This document shows positions 26,326-36,168 of a stretch of DNA of 64,000 bases, piece by piece; position 1 is the first letter of the stretch; every line of letters starts with the position of its first letter. The translations under genes were made by a program, and so were the position numbers. Under the pieces are notes generated by a model that saw only the letters and a list, made by a program, of their open reading frames with translations, had not been told where the DNA came from and did not search any database. The stretch spans positions 2,232,001-2,296,000 of the forward strand of contig CP082230.1 of the NCBI GenBank assembly GCA_019856515.1, written 5' to 3'. Source of the DNA: Prolixibacteraceae bacterium. Its GTDB lineage: Bacteria > Bacteroidota > Bacteroidia > Bacteroidales > Prolixibacteraceae.

Positions 26326-28476
26326 ATGAGCATCCATGATAAAATCCGTACCAAAATCAAAGATGATGTCCTACATGCAAATCTTAAGAATTTCGCATCA
26401 TCGTACAAACAATCAAAGGCTAACGTATACAAAGATCTAGACTTCGAAGCGCTAAGAAAGCGTGTATACGACCTTAAAGACAGAGATATAAATAAGGTGA
26501 TGGAGCAGTTCCACCGCTTTAAAGAGAATGTCGAAAAGAGTGGCGCTACTGTTTACCAAGCTAGAACTGGGGAAGATGCGTGTAACTACATTGCTGAGGT
26601 GATGAAGAAGCACAATGCCAAGTCGATGGTGAAGAGTAAGTCAATGACATCGGAGGAGATCCAATTAAACCACCGTTTAGAGGCAAAAGGATTGAACCCT
26701 ATTGAGACTGATCTTGGGGAGTGGATTCTTCAAATCGGTAATGAGCATCCATCGCATATGGTGATGCCAGCAATTCATAAGACACGTCAGCAGGTAGCGA
26801 AACTATTCTCTGAATATACAGGTAAGCCTGTAGATCCAGATGATATCAAAGGGATGGTGGAGATTGCACGTCAATACCTACGTGATGATTATTTCACTGC
26901 TGGTGTTGGTATGACTGGTGCGAATATCGCAGTTGCAGAGACCGGTACTATTGGATTGGTAACCAACGAAGGAAATGCAAGACTATCTTCGACAGTTCCT
27001 CCAGTACATATTGTTTTGGTTGGGTATGAAAAGCTTTGTGATAACTTCTCTGAAGCGATGGATATCGTTAAGGTGCTTCCAAAGAGTGCGACAGGACAGA
27101 ATATCACATCGTATGTAACATGGATTAAAGGACAAAATCCTTCTCATAAGAATGAATCAGGAACGAAAGAGACCCACTACGTATTCCTAGATAATGGACG
27201 TTTGGCTTTCTTTGAGCATCCTGAGTTTAAGGAGGCATTGAAGTGTATCCGTTGTGGTAGTTGTGCAAACATCTGTCCAGCATATGAGATGGTTGGAGGA
27301 CACGTATATGGTGACCGTTATATCGGATCTATTGGACTGATTCTAACGGCTCTTTACCAAGGGGATGCCGATGCAAAAGATATCTTGAAGATGTGTATCG
27401 GTTGTCGTGCATGTTCATTTAACTGTCCATCAGGAATCGACTTGCAGAAGATGATTTCGAACCTGAAGATGGTAGTGGGACAGAAATATGGTATTAACAG
27501 TGTTAAGAAGAAGGTTTTCAAGAGTGTTGTGGCTAAGCCTGACACGATGAAGAGCTTGGTTGGTTTAGGGTCTACATTCCAGTTCCCAATGACCAAGACA
27601 AATAAGTTCAACAAAGAGAAGGTTATTGCTTCGGTTCCATTGTTGAACGGGGAGAAAGACTTCCGTCATTTCCCTGCCCTTTCGAAGAAATCGTTCACGA
27701 AGATGTATCAGAACGAGATCAAGCCATTGGCAAACCCAAAGAAGAAGGTGTTCTTCTATCCTGGATGTGCGGTAGAGTATTTCTATCCAGAGATTGGTAT
27801 GGCCATGACAAGATTATTGCATAAGCATGGAGTTCAAGTAGATATCCCATCGCGTTCGGTATGTTGTGGTGTACCAGCTATTGCTGCTGGTGATCCAGAG
27901 GATGCAAGAAAGATGATCGAGCAGAATTTAGATGAGATGAAATCTCCTGCTGATTATGATGCATTCTTGGTGGTTTGCCCTACTTGTGGTGGTGCTATCA
28001 AGCACGAGTTCTTGGATTTCACCAGAGAAGATCCTGATCGCTATAAATTATCTAAACAGATTGGCGATAAGTTGATGCAGATGGGACAATTCTTAGAGCA
28101 ACTGAATTTGAAATTTAAAGTTAAAGGCGGTCGTACTGTAACTTACCATACACCTTGTCATAATACAAGATCGATGGATTATAGTGCAGAGGGACTACTT
28201 AAGAATATTTTAGGAAAGCAATTCAAGCCTCTTACAGACACTAATGTTTGTTGTGGGTTCGGAGGAACATACTCTCTTGATTTCGCACCAATTTCTAATG
28301 GTATCTTAAATAAGAAGATTGAGCACATTGAGGAGACCCAAGCTGACATCGTAATTACGGATTGTCCTGGATGTATCATGCAGATTAATGGAGGCCTTAT
28401 GTATAATGGTGTAGAGAAGAAAGTGATGCACTTATCTTCATTTTTAGAAAATGAAGTAGAAATTGTTTCTAAATAA
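26326..28476 (+). CDS. LutB-LutA fusion: LUD / 4Fe-4S / CCG-domain lactate-oxidation protein
   Basis: 716 aa joining two normally separate subunits. Residues about 70-270 form the LUD domain of LutB (GMTGANIAVAETGTIGLVTN). A ferredoxin-like segment follows: CIRCGSCANICP at 307-318 and CIGCRACSFNCP at 357-368, eight Cys for two 4Fe-4S clusters. The C-terminal half (about 470-716) is LutA-like with paired CCG motifs: FFYPGCAVEYF, VCCGVPAIAAGDPE, then YHTPCH, VCCGFGGTYS and DCPGC. Such CCG domains bind a further iron-sulfur cluster, as in heterodisulfide reductase and GlpC. With LutC encoded upstream, all three Lut functions are covered by two genes. Assignment of the domains is firm; L-lactate as substrate follows from the family. 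Confidence 0.92.
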   Translation: MSIHDKIRTKIKDDVLHANLKNFASSYKQSKANVYKDLDFEALRKRVYDLKDRDINKVMEQFHRFKENVEKSGATVYQARTGEDACNYIAEVMKKHNAKSMVKSKSMTSEEIQLNHRLEAKGLNPIETDLGEWILQIGNEHPSHMVMPAIHKTRQQVAKLFSEYTGKPVDPDDIKGMVEIARQYLRDDYFTAGVGMTGANIAVAETGTIGLVTNEGNARLSSTVPPVHIVLVGYEKLCDNFSEAMDIVKVLPKSATGQNITSYVTWIKGQNPSHKNESGTKETHYVFLDNGRLAFFEHPEFKEALKCIRCGSCANICPAYEMVGGHVYGDRYIGSIGLILTALYQGDADAKDILKMCIGCRACSFNCPSGIDLQKMISNLKMVVGQKYGINSVKKKVFKSVVAKPDTMKSLVGLGSTFQFPMTKTNKFNKEKVIASVPLLNGEKDFRHFPALSKKSFTKMYQNEIKPLANPKKKVFFYPGCAVEYFYPEIGMAMTRLLHKHGVQVDIPSRSVCCGVPAIAAGDPEDARKMIEQNLDEMKSPADYDAFLVVCPTCGGAIKHEFLDFTREDPDRYKLSKQIGDKLMQMGQFLEQLNLKFKVKGGRTVTYHTPCHNTRSMDYSAEGLLKNILGKQFKPLTDTNVCCGFGGTYSLDFAPISNGILNKKIEHIEETQADIVITDCPGCIMQINGGLMYNGVEKKVMHLSSFLENEVEIVSK

Positions 28477-28515
28477 ATGATCCGAATAAGATTCTAATTG
28501 TTTTTTATTTACTTA

Positions 28516-28549
28516 AAGGCTGCCCTTTTTATTAAGGGTGGTCTTTTTT
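28516..28549 (+). terminator. Terminator of the lut operon
   Basis: AAGG-TGCCCTT type stem with AAGGGTGGTCTT (some G-U pairs), followed by TTTTTTC, 40 bases after the stop. The remaining ~170 bases up to the next promoter are featureless. Confidence 0.65.
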
Positions 28550-28722
28550 CTTTTCATAAAACCCTCCAAGGCATTTTCAATGCCACACCACGAAAGATAT
28601 TCGTTCACACCATTAGGGTAGTTGAACTAAAAACACTCCATTCATGTAATATACAAAATTAAGACACATACATATTCATAATTATTTAACATTTAAAAAG
28701 TCTAATATTATATCAAGTGTCA

Positions 28723-28730
28723 TATATTTG
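28723..28730 (+). promoter_or_regulatory. Putative -7 promoter box before the DUF2807 gene
   Basis: TATATTTG matches TAnnTTTG. It lies 73 bases before the ATG at 28803 and overlaps an in-frame upstream TTG, which supports the later start. No good upstream element is seen. Confidence 0.4.
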
Positions 28731-28802
28731 CTACTGCAACAATCCAACCTAGTAGTACACCATTATCCTCTATCACAATTTAATATTCAAATTGAAGTAA
28801 TA

Positions 28803-29711
28803 ATGGTAGAAGCAATTTTAAAAAGTACAGCAATAGCAGCCACTATGGCTCTTTTTTTCTCATGTAGTTCTGATAATGACACAACTCCTGATACGACTTA
28901 CTACGTAGCGGATTATCAGAATATATTGGTCGATGGTCCATTGAATATCGATTTTGTCAATGGTAATCAGAAGAAATCATCCACGTCCACATATAAAGTG
29001 ATGGTGGAGGCTCCAGATAATCTAAAAGCTGAGGTGTCTGTAGTTTCCAAAGATGGAACATTAACACTAAAAGCATCAAAAGAGATTAGCCTAAAAGATC
29101 AAATTCATATTACAGTGAGTACACCTGTAAATATCTCGGAGATTAAATTGAAATCAGATCAGACAGCTGTTTTTGATGGAGAGCTAAAGCAACCAGGTCT
29201 CATCGTCGTGACAGAGGGTCACAGCAGTCTCACTCTTAAAAATATAGAAGTAGCGAATTTGATGTGTAAGACCAAAGGTGGTTCGGAGCTTACAATAACT
29301 ACTTATTCTGAAGTACTGACAGAGCCACAAACCTTCTCCTCTCAGAGAGGTACAAGAGTAAATGAGACGACCTTACTTGTCGATAATAGATACACCTATG
29401 TTGGAACAAGTGTGACACTTGAAGATGGCTCTTGGAAAGTAGAAGGAGATAAAATCTATGTGACATACTTTATGAACCAATGTCTTTTCGAAGCAGACGG
29501 AAGTACGACGATTGATGCCATAGCAGCACAATCAAGAGTTGTGGATATCCAATTAAATGGAACTTCATCGGCGAACGTCTATGCCATTGAGAAGATCACA
29601 GGACAAGGTAAAGGTAGTTCAACACTATATTACAAAGATATAGCGGGAGTGGATATCACCAATTTTATAACCCAAGGAGCAGCGCAAGTATCACCTTATA
29701 TTGCACAGTGA
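28803..29711 (+). CDS. DUF2807 (GIN domain) lipoprotein
   Basis: 302 aa from the ATG at 28803. This start gives an SPII signal (ATMALFFSCSSDN); a TTG 75 bases upstream in frame would put 25 extra residues before the signal. The rest follows the head-GIN/DUF2807 pattern of parallel beta-helix-like repeats: VDGPLNIDF, then VMVEAPDNLKAEVSV, LTLKASKEI, VNISEIKLKSDQTAVFDG and SSLTLKNIEV. Family members are abundant envelope proteins of Bacteroidota with no proven function; an adhesin-like role has been suggested. The C-terminal 100 residues (FMNQCLFEADG) are less typical. It is monocistronic. Confidence 0.75.
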   Translation: MVEAILKSTAIAATMALFFSCSSDNDTTPDTTYYVADYQNILVDGPLNIDFVNGNQKKSSTSTYKVMVEAPDNLKAEVSVVSKDGTLTLKASKEISLKDQIHITVSTPVNISEIKLKSDQTAVFDGELKQPGLIVVTEGHSSLTLKNIEVANLMCKTKGGSELTITTYSEVLTEPQTFSSQRGTRVNETTLLVDNRYTYVGTSVTLEDGSWKVEGDKIYVTYFMNQCLFEADGSTTIDAIAAQSRVVDIQLNGTSSANVYAIEKITGQGKGSSTLYYKDIAGVDITNFITQGAAQVSPYIAQ

Positions 29712-30183
29712 TAGTTGTAGCAATTGGGATAAGAAAAGAAGATTCGACGAAGGGTCTTCTTTTTTTGTTTCCACCGATCCCTTTCTATCTGTATAGCACT
29801 AGATCCAACGACTGTTGATGGAGAAGTTTTAATATTTAGTAGATATCTTCTTTATGCGAAGCCGAAGAGAAGATCGTAGCCTTACTCAAGATTGATCTTT
29901 GTTGGTGAAAGCGAAGTATAACAGATGGTATAATAGATGAATCCCTCTAATCGCTTATTTTCATTAGACACACAAACACCCCCTGTTATGAAACAAAAGA
30001 GACTACCTAAGGGGAATAGAATTGAAAAGAATAATTATGAAAAGATTGACTTTTATAATTATTTCTCTTTATTTTTAACCTTTAAATAGATGATTGGTAT
30101 GGATATTGATACTTTATCCCAATACAATTATGACTCTTTAAGGAGCGACAACAACAGATTTTCATTCATATATTGATCAAAAG
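29712..30183. other. Intergenic region before the glucosaminidase gene
   Basis: 472 bases. Close to its start a weak hairpin (GAAGATTC...GGGTCTTC followed by T7 near 29760) may end the DUF2807 transcript. The only frames are under 35 codons (for example an ATG at 29988) and have no further support. Confidence 0.4.
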
Positions 30184-31155
30184 ATGAGAAGATTATCCCT
30201 ATTATTTTTCACTTTATGCCTTTTAATGGGTTCATTCCATCAGGCTTGGGCTGATAAGAGCAAGAACTTTAAACCAAAACGTAAATTGACTCGTAAAGAG
30301 TATATTGAAACGTATCGTGAAATTGCGATTAAGGAGATGAACCTCTATCATATCCCTGCAAGTATCACATTGGCACAAGGAATTCTAGAGTCTGGAGATG
30401 GAAACAGTTATTTGGCTGTAGTGGGAAAGAATCACTTTGGTGTGAAATGTCACTCCTCATGGAAAGGACCTTCTCTACGCTTAGATGATGATAAAAGGAA
30501 TGAGTGTTTTCGTAAATATAAGAGTGTAGAGCACTCTTATAAAGACCACTCTGTTTTTCTTCAATCCAAGCGTTACCAAAATCTATATACGCATAAGATT
30601 ACCGATTATAAAAAATGGGCTAAAGGGCTAAAGAAAGCTGGATATGCAACCAATCCTCATTACCCTAAGCTACTGATAAAGATTATCGAGGAGAATAATT
30701 TAGCACAATACGACCAGTTCTATCAGAAAGAGTTCAATAGTCATAAGCCTTCGCCTTTCGACAAAGGTTCGGGGTCGTTTAAGTTCACTATCGGCAATAA
30801 GAACCGTATTGTGGAGAACAATAAGAGTCGTGTGATCGTAGCTGTTGAAGGGGATACTTACCTATCGTTGGCACAGAAATACGGTTTGAAAGATTGGGAG
30901 ATATACAATTATAATGATGTACATAAATCCGATAGACCTAAGGCTAACAGAAATATCTATCTAGAGAGAAAGAAAGGAAAGGCAGCCAAAGGATTCGATA
31001 CCCATACGGTGAAAGAGGGCGAGAATATGCATGATATTGCACAGCAGTATGGAATTCGTCTAAAAGCACTTTATAGACGCAACCGTATGCGAAGTGGTCG
31101 TCAACCTAATGTAGGAGATACAGTCTATCTTAGAGGAAAAGCACCCAAAAGATAA
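30184..31155 (+). CDS. Secreted GH73 glucosaminidase with two LysM domains
   Basis: 323 aa with a Sec signal peptide ending near QAWA (residue 23). Residues about 35-185 are the GH73 (mannosyl-glycoprotein endo-beta-N-acetylglucosaminidase) fold: SITLAQGILESGDGNSYLA with the catalytic Glu, NHFGVKCHSSW, and the family tail KKAGYATNPHYPKLLIKIIE. Two LysM peptidoglycan-binding repeats follow: IVAVEGDTYLSLAQKYG (about 220) and HTVKEGENMHDIAQQYG (about 278). The enzyme should hydrolyse the glycan strand of peptidoglycan in the periplasm, for growth or cell separation. It is monocistronic, ending at a bidirectional terminator shared with fmt. Confidence 0.93.
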   Translation: MRRLSLLFFTLCLLMGSFHQAWADKSKNFKPKRKLTRKEYIETYREIAIKEMNLYHIPASITLAQGILESGDGNSYLAVVGKNHFGVKCHSSWKGPSLRLDDDKRNECFRKYKSVEHSYKDHSVFLQSKRYQNLYTHKITDYKKWAKGLKKAGYATNPHYPKLLIKIIEENNLAQYDQFYQKEFNSHKPSPFDKGSGSFKFTIGNKNRIVENNKSRVIVAVEGDTYLSLAQKYGLKDWEIYNYNDVHKSDRPKANRNIYLERKKGKAAKGFDTHTVKEGENMHDIAQQYGIRLKALYRRNRMRSGRQPNVGDTVYLRGKAPKR

Positions 31156-31178
31156 CTCTGAGATCTTATATCGCAAGT

Positions 31179-31211
31179 AAAAGGGCAAATGTTTGAAACA
31201 TTTGCCCTTTT
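31179..31211. terminator. Bidirectional terminator
   Basis: Perfect 15-bp stem AAAAGGGCAAATGTT with AACATTTGCCCTTTT and loop tga, with A and T runs on both sides. It ends the glucosaminidase gene on plus and the fmt gene on minus. Confidence 0.85.
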
Positions 31212-31276
31212 GTCTACATATCATTTCATGTAATAATTCGCCTATAACTTTTATGTTATACCAATGGGTATTACTA

Positions 31277-32242
31277 CTAAGATAGCATCAATTGATTCTC
31301 AATACGGAAACCATTGATAAACTGGGATGTTTTCATACGTTTCTTTCCTGCAAGCTGCATCTCTTCGAACCATACATATCCATCTTTCAATGCCACACGT
31401 AGCATATCCTTGTCTATCACTACCGTACCGACAGTGTCGTGATGTGGTTCGATAGAAGGTTTTGTAGCAAAAAGCTTTGCGGTATGCTTCTTCTCGCCAT
31501 CAGTCATCTCAATCCAAGCTGCTGGATAAGGAGATAGACCTCTTACCTTATTGTGGAAGTCCATCACCGATAGATCTGAATTGACTTGACAATCGGCTTT
31601 AAATATCTTAGGAGCATGATGTGACACCGCACCTTCTGCAATCAATTTATCTTGATCGATAGGTGTAACATTCCCTTCGGCCAATGCATCTACGGTCTTA
31701 CAAACAAGGTTTGCTCCGATCACCATGAGCTTATCATGGATGGTCCCAATGTTATCATACAGATCGATATCGATGGCCTCTTGGAAAAGAAGGTTCCCTG
31801 TATCGATTTGATGCTTCAACAAGAAAGTGGTTACTCCTGTCTGTTTGTCCCCGTTGATAATCGCCCAGTTTAATGGAGCAGCACCACGGTAGTTTGGTAG
31901 CAGTGATCCATGTAGATTAAATGTTCCCATTGCAGGCATGTTCCACACGATCTCAGGTAACATTCTGAAGGCAACAACAATCTGTAGGTCGGCTTTATAA
32001 GAAGCAAGTTCTTCAACAAATGTTGGCTCTTTAAGCTTTTCGGGCTGAAGGGTTGGAAGCCCTTGCTCTACGGCATATTGCTTCACCTCGGACATGCGTA
32101 CTTTCTGTCCTCTACCGGCAGGTTTATCAGGGACTGTAACCACAGCAACCACATTGTAACCCCCTTCGACCAAAGCTTTTAAGCTCTCTACGGCGAAGCC
32201 AGGCGTACCCATAAAAACAATTCTTATATCTTTTGCATTCAT
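31277..32242 (-). CDS. fmt: Methionyl-tRNA formyltransferase
   Basis: 321 aa from the ATG at 32242 (MNAKDIRIVFMGTPGFA). A GTG eight codons upstream overlaps the neighbouring stop and would add residues not found in the family, so the ATG is preferred. The enzyme formylates the initiator Met-tRNA using 10-formyl-tetrahydrofolate. Typical motifs are MGTPGFA, the formyl-folate site NLHGSLLPNYRGAAPLNWAI (Asn, His and the Arg), and GVTTFLLKHQIDTGN with the catalytic Asp. The C-terminal OB-like tRNA-binding domain covers about residues 205-321. It is probably co-transcribed with the DUF5522 gene upstream. Confidence 0.96.
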   Translation of the reverse strand: MNAKDIRIVFMGTPGFAVESLKALVEGGYNVVAVVTVPDKPAGRGQKVRMSEVKQYAVEQGLPTLQPEKLKEPTFVEELASYKADLQIVVAFRMLPEIVWNMPAMGTFNLHGSLLPNYRGAAPLNWAIINGDKQTGVTTFLLKHQIDTGNLLFQEAIDIDLYDNIGTIHDKLMVIGANLVCKTVDALAEGNVTPIDQDKLIAEGAVSHHAPKIFKADCQVNSDLSVMDFHNKVRGLSPYPAAWIEMTDGEKKHTAKLFATKPSIEPHHDTVGTVVIDKDMLRVALKDGYVWFEEMQLAGKKRMKTSQFINGFRIENQLMLS

Positions 32243-32265
32243 CGCTATACTTATTTCTTTAAACA

Positions 32266-32475
32266 CTATTGATTCTGACCTTTAAGATCGTCACGAAGAT
32301 TCATATTTCCTTTGGTCGCCGTGGGATCATATGGACAATGTTTACATCCATTACCACAACAGTATCCTTTCTTGATTAAAAAAGTCTCTGTCATAACACG
32401 ATATCCATGCTCACTCTTGTAGTAATCGACTCCTTCGACCAAAGGATCTTGTAAAGGCTTATCATCAAATAGCAT
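32266..32475 (-). CDS. DUF5522 small cysteine-cluster protein
   Basis: 69 aa. It carries the DUF5522 signature GYCCGNGCKHCPYDP (about residues 35-49), with four Cys spaced like a small metal-binding site, after KSEHGYRVMTETFLIKKG. Function is unknown; conserved across Bacteroidota. The gene ends 23 bases before the fmt start on the same strand. Confidence 0.85.
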   Translation of the reverse strand: MLFDDKPLQDPLVEGVDYYKSEHGYRVMTETFLIKKGYCCGNGCKHCPYDPTATKGNMNLRDDLKGQNQ

Positions 32476-32540
32476 AGTCTATTCGTTTAAAGTGAAAAAA
32501 GGCATTTCCGAAGAGATGCCTTTCTATTATTTTCGGTGAA

Positions 32541-33845
32541 CTATTTCTTCTCTTTAGGCTCGACCTTTTCGAGCACGTGCCCCATACGGTCTTTTTTAGT
32601 CTGCATGTAGAAGGCATTGAATTCGTTAGGCTCTATTTCAATAGATACCGTCTCCTGCACCTTCAAACCGTATCCCTCTAAGCCTACACGCTTAATTGGG
32701 TTGTTGGTCATCAAACGCATATTCTTCACTCCTAAACTACGTAGGATTTGTGCTCCTACACCATAATCTCTTTCGTCAGGATCGAAACCTAGATGAACAT
32801 TGGCATCTACAGTATCTAAGCCCTCTTCTTGAAGTTTATAAGCTTTGATCTTGTTCATCAGACCGATACCACGCCCCTCTTGTTGCATATAGACAACGGC
32901 TCCTTTACCTTCTTCTTCGATCATAGCCATGGCTTTGTGAAGCTGTTCTCCACATTCACAACGCATAGATCCAAAAATATCGCCTGTAGCACATGATGAA
33001 TGTACACGTACAAGGACTGGCTCTTTCTCGTCCCACTCTCCTTTGATCAAAGCGATATGCTCGACACCATTAGATTTTTGGCGGAATGGAATGAGGCGGA
33101 AATGACCATCTTTGGTTGGCATCTGTACCTCATCACCTCTTTCGATCAAACTCTCACGCTCTAGACGATAAGAGATAAGATCTTCGATAGAGATAATCTT
33201 TATATTGAACTTCTTACTAATTTCCAGTAGTTGCGGAAGGCGCGCCATCGAACCGTCCTCGTTCATGATCTCAACCAATACACCCGAAGGATAAAGGCCT
33301 GCCAAACGAGCTAGGTCACATGAAGCTTCCGTATGTCCGCTTCGTCTTAACACACCACGCTCTTTCGCTCTTAAAGGAAAGATATGACCTGGTCGCCCCA
33401 ATACAGCCGGGTCCGTCTTTGGATCTACAAGTGCCTGAATGGTTTTTGCTCTATCATGAGCAGAAATACCCGTAGTACAACCATCTCCAATCTTATCCAC
33501 AGAGATCGTAAAAGGCGTATCGTAATGAGATGAATTTTTTCCTACCATCATCTCTAACTCTAACTCCTCACAACGCTCTTCAGTAAGAGAGACACAGATT
33601 AATCCACGACCATGTGTTGCCATGAAATTAACCATCTCTGGGGTAATCTTATCTGCTGCCCCAATGAAGTCCCCTTCGTTTTCGCGATCCTCATCATCTA
33701 CTACGATGACTAGTTTACCATCTCGGATGTCTTGTAATGCTTCCTCTATGGTATTTAACACTCCCCCTTGAGGGTTCATATTATCTGTTTTAGCTTCACT
33801 CATTACTTCACTCTTTTTTACGATAGACGTCATTTTACGACGCAA
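32541..33845 (-). CDS. ribBA: Bifunctional DHBP synthase / GTP cyclohydrolase II
   Basis: 434 aa, including about 27 residues of variable N-terminus that may be over-extended (Met 5 or Met 15 could be the true start). The first half is 3,4-dihydroxy-2-butanone-4-phosphate synthase: [22 protein letters not shown] and [16 protein letters not shown]. The second half is GTP cyclohydrolase [17 protein letters not shown], then MRCECG giving the zinc Cys residues, [17 protein letters not shown], and MTNNPIK. The two activities start riboflavin synthesis and supply both substrates leading to RibH (7.2 kb). No FMN riboswitch-like structure is apparent in the 71 bases upstream, so co-transcription with the LptF/G gene is likely. 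Confidence 0.96.
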   Translation of the reverse strand: MRRKMTSIVKKSEVMSEAKTDNMNPQGGVLNTIEEALQDIRDGKLVIVVDDEDRENEGDFIGAADKITPEMVNFMATHGRGLICVSLTEERCEELELEMMVGKNSSHYDTPFTISVDKIGDGCTTGISAHDRAKTIQALVDPKTDPAVLGRPGHIFPLRAKERGVLRRSGHTEASCDLARLAGLYPSGVLVEIMNEDGSMARLPQLLEISKKFNIKIISIEDLISYRLERESLIERGDEVQMPTKDGHFRLIPFRQKSNGVEHIALIKGEWDEKEPVLVRVHSSCATGDIFGSMRCECGEQLHKAMAMIEEEGKGAVVYMQQEGRGIGLMNKIKAYKLQEEGLDTVDANVHLGFDPDERDYGVGAQILRSLGVKNMRLMTNNPIKRVGLEGYGLKVQETVSIEIEPNEFNAFYMQTKKDRMGHVLEKVEPKEKK

Positions 33846-33916
33846 TATTTAATGGTTCAAACAGCCTTTTACTCTATCCAAACGATAGGGCATATCTGTT
33901 TGATTATAGACAACTC

Positions 33917-35413
33917 TTACGCTTCTTTTGAATCTTCAGATGTTTTCTTAGACTTTAACACCCGTTTCTTAAATATGTTTATGATTGGCTTAAATATCAA
34001 CGAAAAATTAAAACGTGAAGAATCATTCGCTGAAACATAGGTTAACAATAAACCTGCTGGCAAATAGATGAATGTGCTCAACCACATCGCCTCCCATATA
34101 GGCATATTCCCTGCCTGTGCAGCTTTTTTAAGTGTTGTACCAATGATATAATAGATAATAAATAGAATAATGGATATGACTAGTGGAAGTCCCATTCCTC
34201 CTTTTCGGATGATCGACCCTAGTGGGGCACCGATTAAGAAGAATAGTAGACATGCTACAGAGAGCACAATCTTGTTGTGCCACTGAATAATATACTTATT
34301 CCCTAACACTTTCATCCCTGTAATCTCTTCTTGTGAGCGTAATAGTGAACGTTGATTCGAACGTACATCTTCTATCGCTCTATTCATCACCATCTTCTGT
34401 ACTCTTAGCTCTGCTCTATTCAATATGCTATCGTTAACTAATACAGAATCCAATTGAAACACAGGTTTATCTACCCGCAGTTTCACGGTATCTGGATAGT
34501 TTACATAAGCCAAACTACGAACTAAGGGAGATATAAGGTTGAGACGAACGGTTTTGTCTCGTGCCCAGTCGTTGGCCTTAATATAAATGGAGTCGGCCAT
34601 ATATTCCAACTTATCCATCGGCAAAGAGTGGTAGCTGTTCTTGAATAAGTTCTCATCTTTACGCTGAAATTGCATTCCATCCAGAGGAATCAAATAGGTC
34701 TGCTTAGCAAACTTCATGGTAGTAAATGGCTTATTCTCTCTATCCTTTCGGCTTTCAGGCTTCTTCTCTTCGTAAGTCTCTCCATTAAAAAGCGTCAATC
34801 GCATATTGAGCTTATCTTCAGTGAGCCCCATATAGGCTGAGTCAGCTAAAGTAATATTTACATTTCCACCTCTCTTGGAGTGATCATAGATCATCACATC
34901 AATCAGGGCTCCATTCTCTCTCTTATCCTTTACTTTAATACGATACCCCGGAATATTGTTGGTAAATGCACCTGGCTTCACCAATAGCTCTGGTTTGGTC
35001 TGTTTGACACTATAGAGAAGAATAGATAGCTTACGATTGACAACAGGAAGTGCATAATTACTGAAGGAGAAGGCTCCAATAGATATAACTATCGATATAA
35101 GAATGAGAGGTTTGAAGATATTGATTTGAGAAATACCTGCAGCTTTCATGGCCAACAGTTCATTTCTCTCTCCCATATTGCCAAGGGTCATAATCGAGGC
35201 AATCAGCATGGCCAATGGTAATGACATGGGAACCATACTAAGAAATATATATGTCACAATCTCAACTAAGACAGGCCACTCTAGTCCTTTCCCAACAATA
35301 TCCTCTAGGTATCTCCACATAAACTGCATGAACAATACAAAAGAGCAGATAAAGAAGGTCATTACAAATGGCCCTACGAACTCTTGCAACAAATAACGGT
35401 GTAATCGCTTCAT
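33917..35413 (-). CDS. LptF/LptG-type (YjgP/YjgQ) LPS export permease
   Basis: 498 aa. The membrane half of the LPS extraction ABC transporter. N-terminal RYLLQEFVGPFVMTFFIC begins TM1, and the family motif MPLSLPLAMLIASIMT-like segment (VPMSLPLAMLIASIMTLGN) and GERNELLAMKAAGIS (the coupling helix) follow. A large periplasmic beta-jellyroll region occupies about residues 125-360, and three TM helices close the C-terminus (LSVACLLFFLIGAPLG, LVISIILFIIYYII, STFIYLPAGLLLT). LptF and LptG are too alike to separate here. The partner LptB and the second permease are not in the window. Likely in one transcript with ribBA. Confidence 0.92.
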   Translation of the reverse strand: MKRLHRYLLQEFVGPFVMTFFICSFVLFMQFMWRYLEDIVGKGLEWPVLVEIVTYIFLSMVPMSLPLAMLIASIMTLGNMGERNELLAMKAAGISQINIFKPLILISIVISIGAFSFSNYALPVVNRKLSILLYSVKQTKPELLVKPGAFTNNIPGYRIKVKDKRENGALIDVMIYDHSKRGGNVNITLADSAYMGLTEDKLNMRLTLFNGETYEEKKPESRKDRENKPFTTMKFAKQTYLIPLDGMQFQRKDENLFKNSYHSLPMDKLEYMADSIYIKANDWARDKTVRLNLISPLVRSLAYVNYPDTVKLRVDKPVFQLDSVLVNDSILNRAELRVQKMVMNRAIEDVRSNQRSLLRSQEEITGMKVLGNKYIIQWHNKIVLSVACLLFFLIGAPLGSIIRKGGMGLPLVISIILFIIYYIIGTTLKKAAQAGNMPIWEAMWLSTFIYLPAGLLLTYVSANDSSRFNFSLIFKPIINIFKKRVLKSKKTSEDSKEA

Positions 35414-35530
35414 TAAATATCCTTTAATCTAAAAAATATGCACTCTTATCATCAGTCACTTCCTTCAATTATGAAGGAAATGACACACAAAGTTATCAAT
35501 ATTTTAAAGAAAAAGCGAAGCAATACGACT

Positions 35531-35926
35531 TTAAGAACACCCTAGTTTGCGTTTCAACATTTTTACCTGTTCATTCCACAACAAAGTAGCATCCTCAATT
35601 TCGTCATTATCCACAAAATCAGTAACCACTAAAAGCATTCCACCTCCAACTTCTTCACGAACTAGTCGAAACTCTAAATATTCGTCATCCCCCTCTCTAT
35701 CATTCCATTGCCAACGAATAAATTCATTTGACTCTATTTCAATATTATCGGCACGTTGTTGATCTCCATCCCAATAGAACATAAAATAGTCATCATATCC
35801 ATCCACACGATCAGCAAACCAACTCTCTAACCCAGATGGATTGGATAGTGAATAGTAAAGTGAGGTTAAAGAAGCCTTGATAGGGTACTCTAAAACGATC
35901 TTCTCTCTAAGGTTTTGTATTGTCAT
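35531..35926 (-). CDS. START-like (AHSA1-type) domain protein
   Basis: 131 aa. A Bacteroidota START-like protein with the helix-grip fold: YPIKASLTSLYYSLSNPSGL then WFADRV (the first helix and loop of the SRPBCC fold), EFIRWQWNDRE and YLEFRLVREEVGGGMLLVVTDF in the sheet, and a long final helix. It probably binds a hydrophobic ligand, but none is known. Single gene behind LptF/G, with its own leader. Confidence 0.85.
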   Translation of the reverse strand: MTIQNLREKIVLEYPIKASLTSLYYSLSNPSGLESWFADRVDGYDDYFMFYWDGDQQRADNIEIESNEFIRWQWNDREGDDEYLEFRLVREEVGGGMLLVVTDFVDNDEIEDATLLWNEQVKMLKRKLGCS

Positions 35927-36127
35927 AAATTTTAGTTTAAGTTACGCTCTATAAAATTAAGCAAAGATTGTTTTCTTCATTTTCGGTAAACTTAAAAAAA
36001 TAAGGCAAAAGTTACACATAAACTGACGCTTTATGTAACATGTTATTTCTTTGAACTAATAAATATCTTAATCACACTTCATTAAAACAACTCTTTCTAT
36101 TTTAATCTGACTTTTTTCATGTGAACT

Positions 36128-36158
36128 ATTGTCAGAAATAAAAAAAGAGATATATTTG
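36128..36158 (+). promoter_or_regulatory. Promoter of the tRNA gene (Bacteroidota type)
   Basis: ATTG at 36128-36131 and TATATTTG at 36151-36158, spaced by 19 bases, agree with the Bacteroidota sigma-ABfr consensus TTTG...TAnnTTTG. The tRNA begins 10 bases further on. Confidence 0.75.
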
Positions 36159-36168
36159 CATCCGCAAT

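Noticed and set aside
28728..28802. An upstream TTG start that would lengthen the DUF2807 protein by 25 residues.
   Set aside because: It would place polar residues before the lipoprotein signal and overlaps a likely -7 promoter box.
33846..33916. An FMN riboswitch before ribBA.
   Set aside because: Only 71 bases separate ribBA from the gene upstream, and the conserved FMN-aptamer segments are not seen.
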